Shown piece by piece: positions 7,783 to 14,995 of a stretch of 16,457 bases of DNA. The DNA lies in NCBI GenBank assembly GCA_964542305.1, contig CAZITX010000028.1, forward strand, positions 1 through 16,457, in the 5' to 3' direction. The stretch comes from DMER64 sp964542305. Lineage in GTDB: Bacteria > Bacteroidota > Bacteroidia > Bacteroidales > UBA932. Numbering within the stretch: position 1 is the first letter of the stretch; each line of letters starts with the position of its first letter. The notes below the pieces were generated by a model. The model was not told the DNA's origin. It did no database searches and worked only from the letters and a program-made list of their open reading frames with translations. Made by a program: the position numbers and the translations under genes.

Positions 7783-8515
7783 GGATGAAAAACTTGCTAC
7801 GGACAGGCTGATCAGGTTACTCCGGGAAGCCGATCCCTCCATTGAGGTATGCAATGTCTTGGGATCTGTTGAATCTTCTGTCAATTGGTTTTTGAAAAAT
7901 CCCAGGCCTGATCTTGTTTTCATGGATATTCAGCTGGAAGACGGCCTGTGTTTTGAGATATTTGATGCCATTGCCTTAGACACACCGGTAATTTTTACCA
8001 CGGCATACAATGAGTATACGCTTAAAGCCTTTAAGGTAAACAGTGTGGATTACTTGCTGAAACCTGTAACCACTTATGAACTAAGTCATTCCCTTGAAAA
8101 ATTCAGGAACTTTCACAGCCCGGTTGTCAATGTGGAAAAGATCGGAGAGATGGTACAGCAGATGATGCCCAAAACCAAGGAACGTTTTTTGATCAGGATA
8201 GGAGAGCACATTCGTTCCGTCCCCGTGTCTTCCATTCATTGTTTTTTCATTGAAGATAAATGTGTGTTTGCCAATGTGGCCGTCAATAAGAACTACCCGC
8301 TTGACCATTCTCTGGAAAAGATCGAAAGCATGATAAATGCAGCCGTGTTTTTCAGGATTAACCGCAATTACATTGTACATTTTGATGCAATAACCGATAT
8401 GGTGGTCTATTCATCCAACCGGCTGAAGATCTCTGTCGACACCATGCCGGATAATGAACAGCTGATCGTAAGCCGGGAACGGATAGCTGCATTTCGCCGA
8501 TGGATTGACAGATAA
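7763..8515 (+). CDS. LytTR family response regulator (cognate of the preceding kinase)
   Basis: A 250-residue DNA-binding response regulator. The receiver domain (1-120) has the acidic pocket Glu7-Asp8, the phosphoacceptor Asp55 (LVFMDIQLEDG), the switch Thr80 (IFTTAYNEY) and Lys100 (DYLLKPV). A linker near 120-140 leads to a LytTR domain (about 145-248), recognisable from its beta-rich opening (ERFLIRIGEHIRSVPVSSI), FRINRNYIVHFDAI and the final RIAAFRRWID. Phosphorylated LytTR regulators bind direct-repeat sites upstream of targets, often including their own operon; I could not find a convincing repeat pair before 5900. The ATG at 7763 lies inside the end of the kinase gene, a 20-bp overlap implying translational coupling. 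Confidence 0.94.
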   Translation: MKVLIIEDEKLATDRLIRLLREADPSIEVCNVLGSVESSVNWFLKNPRPDLVFMDIQLEDGLCFEIFDAIALDTPVIFTTAYNEYTLKAFKVNSVDYLLKPVTTYELSHSLEKFRNFHSPVVNVEKIGEMVQQMMPKTKERFLIRIGEHIRSVPVSSIHCFFIEDKCVFANVAVNKNYPLDHSLEKIESMINAAVFFRINRNYIVHFDAITDMVVYSSNRLKISVDTMPDNEQLIVSRERIAAFRRWIDR

Positions 8516-8521
8516 TTCTGT

Positions 8522-8529
8522 TAACTTTG
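8522..8529 (+). promoter_or_regulatory. -7 element TAACTTTG directly before the SRAP gene
   Basis: TAACTTTG matches the Bacteroidota TAnnTTTG box exactly and ends 6 bp before the ATG at 8536. Transcription would then begin at or within a couple of bases of the start codon. A TTG at 8505-8507 is closer (14 bp) than the usual 19-21 bp, so the -33 element is unconvincing. No ribosome binding site lies before the ATG, in keeping with a leaderless message. Confidence 0.45.
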
Positions 8530-8535
8530 TTTGTT

Positions 8536-9147
8536 ATGTGTTTTCAAACAGAGTTGTCACTTTCATACAAGCAGCTGGAAAACAGGTTTAATGCTTTGTT
8601 TGCCGAAGGCGCGGATTACAAACCGGGAAGGTATTCCGGCTTCACCCATCCGCGAACGCCTGTTATTGCCAACCGGGATCCGGGAACGCTCGTAATGATG
8701 CAGTGGGGATTGATCCCCGCCTGGGCCAAAGACACAGAGATCAAAAAATATACTTTGAACGCCCGTTTGGAAACACTCCGCTCCAAACCGTCTTTCAGAG
8801 ATGCTGTTTCGCAGAGGTGCCTGGTGGCAGCCAATGCGTTTTATGAATGGCAGTGGCTTGACCCGAAAGGAAAAAGCAAGAAAAAATATGTGTTGACGCT
8901 TCCCCAAGGAGAAGCATTCGGGCTGGCAGGATTGTGGAATACATGGACAGACAGAGAAACGGGGGAAGTGATAGATTCATACACAATCATTACTACAGAA
9001 GCCAACGAACTAATGTCCGGTATTCACAATTCCAAAAAGAGAATGCCCGTGATCATTGACAGGGACTACGAGGAACAGTGGCTTGAAAAGGGAGAAATAA
9101 AAATGCAGAACGACCGGTTGCAGGCAATCCGGGACATACAAACCTGA
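8536..9147 (+). CDS. SRAP domain protein (YedK/HMCES), abasic-site DNA-protein crosslinker
   Basis: A 203-residue SRAP protein. The start is set at 8536 because catalysis needs Cys2 to be N-terminal after Met removal; an upstream TTG would bury it. Cys2 forms a covalent thiazolidine with abasic sites in single-stranded DNA and shields them. The other conserved positions are present: Asn75 (TLNARLETL), Glu104 (AFYEWQ), His164 (SGIHNSKKRMPVI), plus MQWGLIPAWAK near 55-65. Length fits the family (about 200-230). It begins 20 bp after the response-regulator stop with its own -7 box, and is followed 13 bp later by guaD. In many bacteria SRAP genes belong to the SOS response; no LexA-like palindrome was evident upstream. 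Confidence 0.93.
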   Translation: MCFQTELSLSYKQLENRFNALFAEGADYKPGRYSGFTHPRTPVIANRDPGTLVMMQWGLIPAWAKDTEIKKYTLNARLETLRSKPSFRDAVSQRCLVAANAFYEWQWLDPKGKSKKKYVLTLPQGEAFGLAGLWNTWTDRETGEVIDSYTIITTEANELMSGIHNSKKRMPVIIDRDYEEQWLEKGEIKMQNDRLQAIRDIQT

Positions 9148-9160
9148 CACAGGAAGAATA

Positions 9161-9634
9161 ATGAAAACGAACCAACAGTATTTAGAAAAAGCTATTGATC
9201 AGGCATTTGCAGGTATCCAAGACAATCAGGGAGGACCCTTTGGAGCTGTAATTGTACAACATGGAAAAATAATTGGCAAAGGATGTAACAGGGTTACCTC
9301 CACCAACGATCCAACGGCACATGCAGAGATAGTGGCCATAAGGGAAGCGTGTCAGGCAACCGGCAGTTTTCACCTTCAGGATGCCGTAATATATACCAGT
9401 TGCGAGCCGTGCCCCATGTGCATGGCTGCCATTTACTGGGCAGGAATCCAAACCGTTTATTACAGTGCAGGAAGAGAAGATGCAGACAGGATAGGATTTG
9501 GAGACAATTTTATTTACGAGGAACTTAAGTTACCGCCTGAAAGAAGAACCGTTGCCATGCACCGGTTGGAGGTTCCCCGGGCAAAAGAACTGTTTGACAC
9601 ATGGGAAAACAAGCAGGATAAAGTGCTTTATTGA
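9161..9634 (+). CDS. guaD: Guanine deaminase (GuaD-type, cytidine deaminase fold)
   Basis: A 157-residue zinc deaminase close in length and motifs to Bacillus subtilis GuaD (156 residues). Zinc ligands are His54 in PTAHAE, Cys84 and Cys87 in SCEPCPMC; Glu56 is the proton shuttle. Asn43 lies in the substrate-recognition loop, and the C-terminal tail (DTWENKQDKVLY) matches the domain-swapped end that closes the guanine pocket in GuaD. It turns guanine into xanthine plus ammonia in the cytoplasm, feeding purine salvage or nitrogen recovery. The main alternative, tRNA adenosine deaminase TadA, usually has a different basic C-terminus and PGCG-type loop; the GFGDNFIYEEL segment favours GuaD. AGGAAG gives a good ribosome binding site. 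It lies 13 bp after the SRAP gene and 14 bp before the radical SAM gene. Confidence 0.87.
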   Translation: MKTNQQYLEKAIDQAFAGIQDNQGGPFGAVIVQHGKIIGKGCNRVTSTNDPTAHAEIVAIREACQATGSFHLQDAVIYTSCEPCPMCMAAIYWAGIQTVYYSAGREDADRIGFGDNFIYEELKLPPERRTVAMHRLEVPRAKELFDTWENKQDKVLY

Positions 9635-9648
9635 TATAGCTTTAAGTT

Positions 9649-10596
9649 ATGTATAAACATATATTTGGTCCCGTACCTTCACGGCGTTTGGGAATGTCTC
9701 TTGGGGTGGATATGGTTCCCAAAAAGGTGTGTTCCCTTAATTGTGTATACTGTGAGGTTGGACCTACCACCTTGTTGACTTCGGAAAGGAAGCCTTATGT
9801 TCCTGCCAAAGATATAATAAGGGAATTGCAAGACTATTTTCGAACACAGAAGAACCCGGATTTTATTACATTTTCCGGGTACGGAGAACCCACATTGAAC
9901 AGTGAGATCGGAGAGATCTTTGATTATTTAAAAAGAGAAAAGCCCGAAGTTCCAATAGCTGTTCTTACCAACGGAACATTTTTGTATGAAAAAGAGGTGC
10001 GGGAAGCCATAATGAAAGCGGATCTCATTCTCCCGTCTCTGGATTCAGCTACAGAAGAAGGTTTTAAAAAGATCAACCATCCGGTAAAAACTATCAGTCT
10101 GCGGCAATATATTGAAGGATTGGTTGCATTCAGGAAGGAGTTTCCAGGCAAGATATGGCTGGAAGTATTCATTCTTCCCGGGTATAACGACAGTAAGAAA
10201 GAACTGGATGCCCTGAAAAAAGAACTGATACGGATCAATCCGGACAGGATACAGCTCAACACCCTGGACAGACCCGGTACTGTTCCCGGCCTGAGAAGTG
10301 CCACCTACAAGGAGTTGCAAAGCATCATCGATTACTGGGGGCTCCCCAACGTAGAGATCATAGCCGCTGCTGTGGAAAGAACAAAGATGGCGTCTTACCG
10401 GAAAGATGTGGAAAATGTAATTATGGAAACCATTAACAGGAGGCCTTGTACACTGGACGATCTGTCAAAGATGCTGGGTTTGCACGTAAACGAACTGAAC
10501 AAGTATTTGGATGCATTGGAAGCTTCCGGGAAAGTACATACGGAAAGACAGGACAGGGGCTTGTTTTATATGATACGAAAAGAAACAAAACAATAA
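9649..10596 (+). CDS. Radical SAM protein (COG0731-like) with C-terminal helix-turn-helix-like region
   Basis: A 315-residue radical SAM protein that opens with GPVPSRRLGMSLGVD, typical of an uncharacterised family often labelled wyosine-synthase-like. The [4Fe-4S] cysteines are Cys28, Cys32 and Cys35 (CSLNCVYC). An SAM-binding GEP segment (FSGYGEPTLN) lies near 74-83. No second Fe-S cluster motif is obvious. Residues from about 245 on (ETINRRPCTLDDLSKMLGLH, then NELNKYLDALEASGKVHT) read like a small winged helix-turn-helix. That argues against a plain tRNA-modifying TYW1 and for nucleic-acid binding or self-regulation, though this is inference. The substrate is unknown. It sits 14 bp after guaD and 19 bp before the mechanosensitive channel gene, probably in the same operon. 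Confidence 0.85.
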   Translation: MYKHIFGPVPSRRLGMSLGVDMVPKKVCSLNCVYCEVGPTTLLTSERKPYVPAKDIIRELQDYFRTQKNPDFITFSGYGEPTLNSEIGEIFDYLKREKPEVPIAVLTNGTFLYEKEVREAIMKADLILPSLDSATEEGFKKINHPVKTISLRQYIEGLVAFRKEFPGKIWLEVFILPGYNDSKKELDALKKELIRINPDRIQLNTLDRPGTVPGLRSATYKELQSIIDYWGLPNVEIIAAAVERTKMASYRKDVENVIMETINRRPCTLDDLSKMLGLHVNELNKYLDALEASGKVHTERQDRGLFYMIRKETKQ

Positions 10597-10615
10597 AGAT
10601 CAAATAAACAGTGAT

Positions 10616-11905
10616 ATGGAACGAATAGATACCTGGCTGGAAAATATCTTTGTGAATCTGGGAGTAGCCGAAAACGCAGCACCTTATATCAGGTTGCTTG
10701 TATTGTTGGTCATTATGGGATTGTTGTCCTGGCTTTTTTTCTATCTCACCAAGCGAATCGTAAAAGGTTTTTTGTACAGGTATGTAAAAAAAACAAAGAC
10801 AAAATGGGACGACCTTTTGATGGATAACAAGGTCTTTTTCAACTTAGCCCATATTGTCCCGGCTATAGTTGTCAGATTGATTGCTCCGGTACTATTCAGG
10901 GACTTTGATAAACTGCTGCCTTTTATTGTTAAACTTACAGACAGCTACCTGATCATAGTCATATTATTGGTGATTACGGCCTCCCTGCGTGTAGCGGAAA
11001 AGTTACTCGCTAAATCAAAAGCATTTACAGACAAACCGGTTTCCAGCTATTTTCAATTGATCCGGATCATCCTGTATATTGCGGCCGGCATCCTGGTATT
11101 GTCAGTGCTTCTTGGAAAATCCCCCGTATATTTCTTGAGCGCCTTCGGAGCCATGACAGCTATCATTATGCTGATATTCAAGGATACCATCCTGGGTCTT
11201 GTTGCCAGCGTCCAGATATCTGCCAATGATATGGTACGCGTGGGAGACTGGGTGGAAATGCCAAAATTTAATGCAGACGGCGATGTCCTGGCTATTAACC
11301 TCAATACTGTAAAAGTACAAAACTGGGATAAAACAGTCACCACCATTCCTACGTATTATTTTATTACCGACAGTTTCAAAAACTGGCGTGGCATGCAGGA
11401 AAGCGGAGGCAGACGGATAAAAAGGGCTTTATACATAAATGCACGAACGGTAAAATTCGTAGACCCCGAAACAAGAGAACGGTATTTAGAGTATTATTTG
11501 TTGAAGGACTACATTACCCAACGTCAGAAAGATATTGACCGCCACAATAAGGAACACGATATAGATACATCGGTTTTGATCAACGGAAGACGTATGACCA
11601 ACCTGGGGGTTTTCCGTCATTACGTAGAATCCTATTTACGCAACCATTCGCAAATAAGAAACGACATGACCCTAATGGTGAGGCAGTTGAACATTGAAGA
11701 CCGTGGTATACCCATAGAGATATACTGCTTTACCACAACTACTGAATGGGTGAAATACGAAGAAATACAGGCCGACATATTCGATCATTTACTGGCCGCC
11801 GTTTCTTTCTTTGACCTGGAAATATTCCAGCAACCCGGCGGAAGCGACATCACACGCGCCTTTTCCGGAAAAACGCTTGAATCACCCTCAGTCAGGGTAT
11901 TGTAA
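10616..11905 (+). CDS. ybdG: YbdG-type mechanosensitive channel (MscS superfamily)
   Basis: A 429-residue inner-membrane channel. About five hydrophobic helices lie near 24-49, 76-95, 103-130, 146-168 and 172-200; the last is the MscS-like pore helix (FGAMTAIIMLIFKDTILG). The MscS soluble domain follows, with VGDWVEMPKFNADGDV and TVKVQNWDKTVTTIPTY, which resemble E. coli YbdG, a 415-residue miniconductance channel (MscM), more than MscS itself. It would open on membrane tension and release solutes after osmotic downshock. The C-terminal cytoplasmic part carries a linker with DKDIDRHNKEHD-like charged residues, as in YbdG. It is the last gene of the plus-strand run, and its final 14 bp overlap the end of mtgA on the other strand. 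Confidence 0.92.
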   Translation: MERIDTWLENIFVNLGVAENAAPYIRLLVLLVIMGLLSWLFFYLTKRIVKGFLYRYVKKTKTKWDDLLMDNKVFFNLAHIVPAIVVRLIAPVLFRDFDKLLPFIVKLTDSYLIIVILLVITASLRVAEKLLAKSKAFTDKPVSSYFQLIRIILYIAAGILVLSVLLGKSPVYFLSAFGAMTAIIMLIFKDTILGLVASVQISANDMVRVGDWVEMPKFNADGDVLAINLNTVKVQNWDKTVTTIPTYYFITDSFKNWRGMQESGGRRIKRALYINARTVKFVDPETRERYLEYYLLKDYITQRQKDIDRHNKEHDIDTSVLINGRRMTNLGVFRHYVESYLRNHSQIRNDMTLMVRQLNIEDRGIPIEIYCFTTTTEWVKYEEIQADIFDHLLAAVSFFDLEIFQQPGGSDITRAFSGKTLESPSVRVL

Positions 11906-12566
11906 TCCAGTTCATCTGACGAAGAATCTCCCTGCTGCGCCTGAGAATATATGCCGAGGGGGTGCGTGAGTTGAACCGCAGCGGGTTGGGCAGTGTGGCT
12001 GCGATCAGCGAAGCCTGGTATCTGGTCAGGGCCCGAGCCGAGGTGTTGAAGTGCTCGCGCGCGACCGCCTGTGCCCCGTAAATCCCTTTTCCCATTTCAA
12101 TGGAATTCAGGTATACCTCCAGTATCCTTTCTTTGCTCCAGAATATTTCCAGCAGGACCGTGAAATAAGTTTCCAGCCCTTTTCGAAACCAGGAAGATCG
12201 TGGCCACAAAAAGACATTTTTAGCCGTTTGTTGGGTAATGGTGCTGGCTCCCCTGGGTCTGTGGCGGGTTTCGTTTTCCTTACGGGCTTTTTGAATTTGT
12301 TCCAGATCAAAGCCTTTATGTTCAAAAAACCGCTGGTCTTCAGATGCAATCACTGCCCTTTGCAGGTTTATGGAAATTTCCTCTAAAGGAATCCACTTGT
12401 GATGAATAACCTGTTTTTCTCCCTCTTTTTTCTGTTCAAAGTAGCGGATCAGCATCAAGGGAGTATAAGGCACGGGCACAAATTTGTAAAGAAGGACAAA
12501 CAGGATGCTTAACGCAACCAGACTGATGATCAGCCGCAGGAGGTGTTTGAAAACCTTTCTCAACAT
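11892..12566 (-). CDS. mtgA: Monofunctional peptidoglycan transglycosylase
   Basis: A 224-residue GT51 glycosyltransferase with one N-terminal membrane anchor (about 10-30) and no transpeptidase domain, as in MtgA. It polymerises lipid II into glycan strands on the periplasmic face. Motifs in order: catalytic Glu76 in ASEDQRFFEH; RGASTITQQTAKN (about 105-117); and EVYLNSIEMGKGIYGAQ (about 150-166), the third GT51 motif. Length fits the family (about 220-240). It is the last gene of the minus-strand run, starting 11 bp after the racemase-like gene. Its end overlaps the convergent channel gene by 14 bp. Confidence 0.95.
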   Translation of the reverse strand: MLRKVFKHLLRLIISLVALSILFVLLYKFVPVPYTPLMLIRYFEQKKEGEKQVIHHKWIPLEEISINLQRAVIASEDQRFFEHKGFDLEQIQKARKENETRHRPRGASTITQQTAKNVFLWPRSSWFRKGLETYFTVLLEIFWSKERILEVYLNSIEMGKGIYGAQAVAREHFNTSARALTRYQASLIAATLPNPLRFNSRTPSAYILRRSREILRQMNWITIP

Positions 12567-12577
12567 GGCGCGTATGA

Positions 12578-13657
12578 CTATTTACGGTGGCGTATCCTTT
12601 TTTCTATGTATTTTGAATTGAGCAAACGGAGGATCCCCATGTAATCCAGCTTGAATTCCAGATAGTCACCTACTTTGTAATTCTTTGGATTGTCTCCCAG
12701 GTCGATCACCAGCATATCTGAACTGCCTCCCACAATGGATACATGTTCATCAGCGGGGAAGAGGTGTTTACGATCCACGTCCAGAAGTCCTACGTCCACC
12801 AATGCCCGGAAACTGGTTTTTCCCTGGAGCGATTCATCGAAAGTGGGCGTATCCCCCTCCAGGTTAGTTCCAAATTCCCCAATGGGAACCTGTGGTTTTT
12901 CCATCAGTTCTATGATCTCGCTAAAAAGCACAAACACATCGGTCCGCATTTTCTTAAGGGTGGTATTGTTGTATACGTCGGTTCCGCAAAAAAGTGTTTC
13001 TCCTACACGAAAGTGATTGATCCCGGCAGGTAAGAGCCGTTGGAAGATAAGCGGGATGGTTACGGAAGACCCACCGGACACGTATTTGATTTTTTTGTTG
13101 AATTTGGCTTCTATCAATTGCTGGTACAGGCACAACTGTATGAGTTTGTCCTGGTTGGGAAGCACCCCGTACAAACAACTCAGGTTGGCCCCAAGTCCTA
13201 CCACTTCAATATGTTCCAACCGGAATATCATATCGTAAAAATCCAGTACACTGTCCCGCATGACCCCTTCGCGCAATTCCCCCAATTCAATCATTATGAT
13301 GATTTTATGGGTTTTTCCTTGCCGTTCAGCCTCTCTTGCAAGAAGTTTTATGGTCTCGATCTCTGTGTTCATGCTAATATCTGCGTATTGCACGACACTT
13401 TTGATCCCTCTTTTGGCAGGTGGTTTTATGTAAATGGTTTCAATGTCCGGTCTGATGGATTTGATCAGTTTCAGATTGGATATTCTGGAATCACAAACCT
13501 GATCTATGTTCAGGCGAAGCACTTCCTGTATGTAATCCTTGTTCCCGCACAGGAGTTTGGTTACGATAGACCACTGGATATCTCTTTTCTTGAAAAGTTT
13601 GTCCAGGTAGTCAAAATTGGCTTTTAGCTTGGCTGTGTCCAGCGATATGTATGCCAT
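12578..13657 (-). CDS. PLP-dependent alanine/ornithine racemase family enzyme
   Basis: A 359-residue fold-type III PLP enzyme of the alanine racemase N-terminal family. The PLP-binding lysine is probably Lys34 in SIVTKLLCGNKD. A PLP-phosphate-binding segment follows (YVSGGSSVTIPLI, about 200), then GINHFRVGETLFCG and a C-terminal beta domain with FRALVDVGLLDVD and VGDYLEFKLDYMG. The wording of these segments is closer to ornithine racemase (Orr, known from Clostridium) and YhfX-like proteins than to cell-wall alanine racemase Alr, whose K-A-x-A-Y-G-H motif is missing. The substrate remains unproven. It is cytoplasmic, starts 4 bp after a GNAT acetyltransferase and is followed by mtgA, which would suit a role in D-amino acid or wall metabolism, but the operon also holds unrelated housekeeping genes. 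Confidence 0.83.
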   Translation of the reverse strand: MAYISLDTAKLKANFDYLDKLFKKRDIQWSIVTKLLCGNKDYIQEVLRLNIDQVCDSRISNLKLIKSIRPDIETIYIKPPAKRGIKSVVQYADISMNTEIETIKLLAREAERQGKTHKIIIMIELGELREGVMRDSVLDFYDMIFRLEHIEVVGLGANLSCLYGVLPNQDKLIQLCLYQQLIEAKFNKKIKYVSGGSSVTIPLIFQRLLPAGINHFRVGETLFCGTDVYNNTTLKKMRTDVFVLFSEIIELMEKPQVPIGEFGTNLEGDTPTFDESLQGKTSFRALVDVGLLDVDRKHLFPADEHVSIVGGSSDMLVIDLGDNPKNYKVGDYLEFKLDYMGILRLLNSKYIEKRIRHRK

Positions 13658-13661
13658 TGTG

Positions 13662-14102
13662 TTAGTTCTTGTGGTACCTCATTTCCAGGTACTTATTTGT
13701 GAAGCCCAGTTTTTCGTAAAGGATTTTGGCCGGGTTGTTCGGTTCTACGTGCAGGGCCACATTGCCTTCGGCCGTTTCCAGGGCCAGTCGCATCATTTTT
13801 TTCCCGATCCCTTGTCCCCGGAATTCGTTGTGCGTAGCTATGTAAACCAGTAAATTTTCAGGGACGAATCCCTGCATGCCGGTTTTTGTCACCACTACAA
13901 CACAAGTGATGGTATCTTCCCGGGAGGATTGCAGAATGAATCCGCCGGGGGAGTCGATCTCCCGGAGCGCATAATTGATCGCTTTTTCAATATCCAGGGG
14001 GTTGTCCCCGAATTGTTCCAGGTGCTTTGCCAGGAAAGCCACCATAGCTGATTTCTGTTCTTTTCCGGGTTTGTTATTTTGGTCGTAACGTAAAATTTCC
14101 AT
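13662..14102 (-). CDS. GNAT family N-acetyltransferase
   Basis: A 146-residue GNAT enzyme. I chose the start at 14102 (MEILRYDQNN) because it follows AAAAAGAATT and leaves a 9-bp gap after prmA; the longer reading from 14156 would run 45 bp into prmA and add an unlikely basic stretch. The acetyl-CoA pyrophosphate loop is RGQGIG (95-100), after the beta-strand VYIATHNEF. The C-terminal motif is NPAKILYEKLGF (123-134). GNAT enzymes move an acetyl group to an amine; no substrate can be named. It ends 4 bp before the racemase-like gene, so both proteins are probably made together and the racemase product, such as a D-amino acid, is a testable acceptor. Confidence 0.85.
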   Translation of the reverse strand: MEILRYDQNNKPGKEQKSAMVAFLAKHLEQFGDNPLDIEKAINYALREIDSPGGFILQSSREDTITCVVVVTKTGMQGFVPENLLVYIATHNEFRGQGIGKKMMRLALETAEGNVALHVEPNNPAKILYEKLGFTNKYLEMRYHKN

Positions 14103-14110
14103 AATTCTTT

Positions 14111-14992
14111 TTATATTTTTTGTGATTGATTTTTTTCCAGATGCAGCAGGACCCAATCTTCCCTTTCCTTTTTTTCGAAAAGGGTTAACCCGTTTTTTAT
14201 TGCGGCCTCTTCCAATACGGGGACATCGGGGGAATAAAACCCGCTTAGCAAAATATGTCCGCCATCCGGCCTGAGTCCGTTTGACAGGGTGTCCATTTCA
14301 TCGGCCAGGATGTTCTTGTGAATATTGGCCAGGATCAGCCCGTACCTGTTTCTTTGTACCAGTGATGCATCCCCGTGTTTTACAACGATTTTGTGAGCTA
14401 TCCGGTTTCTCCGGGCATTTTCACGGCAGGAATGAACGGCCCGCCGGTCATTGTCCAATGCATGTACCGGAACGGCAGCGCCTATTTTTGCAGCCAAAAT
14501 GGCCAGAACTCCCGTGCCGCAACCCAGGTCCAAAACGTGTTGGTTTTTGATCCATCCGCTTTCTTCCAGTTCCAGCAATGTTTCCAACATCATGTATGTA
14601 GTGGCGTGATGCCCCGTTCCAAAAGAGGATTCAGGCTGTATAACCAATCTCCATTTTGTTTCGGGCCATACGGCAATCATAGAATCCCTGCCGGGAGCTC
14701 TTATGTTGCACCCTTTTCCTGCATTGACGGTTACGGGATCAAAGCGGGATTCCCAATCCGTGTTCCAGTTTTTTTCCGGAATAAATTCTTTGGAATAATC
14801 TGAAATTCCATATGTTCTCAGCAGAAGCCTCAGGTGGGACTCGTTGAATGTTTCTGTGGGAATATATGCCTTCAGGACAGGAATTTCTGTCAGAAACCCG
14901 TTGTAACCGATCTCCGCTAGTTCCGCAGTAAGGACGTTTTCCGTTTCTTCCTTGTACGGCTCGATGTTTATGCTGACGGCAATGTGATCCAT
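14111..14992 (-). CDS. prmA: Ribosomal protein L11 methyltransferase
   Basis: A 293-residue class I methyltransferase of the PrmA type, which trimethylates lysines and the N-terminus of ribosomal protein L11. The N-terminal substrate-recognition domain covers about 1-85. The linker and SAM site show FGTGHHATT (124-132), VLDLGCGTGVLAILA (153-167, SAM motif I), an acidic HALDND (motif II, 177-182) and LANIHKNIL (221-229, matching the PrmA NI-L motif). Length agrees with E. coli PrmA (293). It starts 3 bp after the tpiA stop and is followed 8 bp later by the GNAT gene. This pairing with tpiA is operonic by spacing. Confidence 0.95.
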   Translation of the reverse strand: MDHIAVSINIEPYKEETENVLTAELAEIGYNGFLTEIPVLKAYIPTETFNESHLRLLLRTYGISDYSKEFIPEKNWNTDWESRFDPVTVNAGKGCNIRAPGRDSMIAVWPETKWRLVIQPESSFGTGHHATTYMMLETLLELEESGWIKNQHVLDLGCGTGVLAILAAKIGAAVPVHALDNDRRAVHSCRENARRNRIAHKIVVKHGDASLVQRNRYGLILANIHKNILADEMDTLSNGLRPDGGHILLSGFYSPDVPVLEEAAIKNGLTLFEKKEREDWVLLHLEKNQSQKI

Positions 14993-14995
14993 TGG

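Noticed and set aside
9161..9634. tRNA adenosine deaminase (TadA) instead of GuaD
   Set aside because: The PTAHAE/SCEPCPMC motifs are shared, but the GFGDNFIYEE segment and the C-terminal tail match guanine deaminase.
13040..13627. Long plus-strand open frame (about 195 codons) inside the racemase-like gene
   Set aside because: It is antisense to a well-supported PLP enzyme, with no motif or start signal of its own.
14103..14156. Longer GNAT start overlapping the end of prmA
   Set aside because: The added residues are a basic shadow of the prmA end; the ATG at 14102 has a suitable leader and normal family length.
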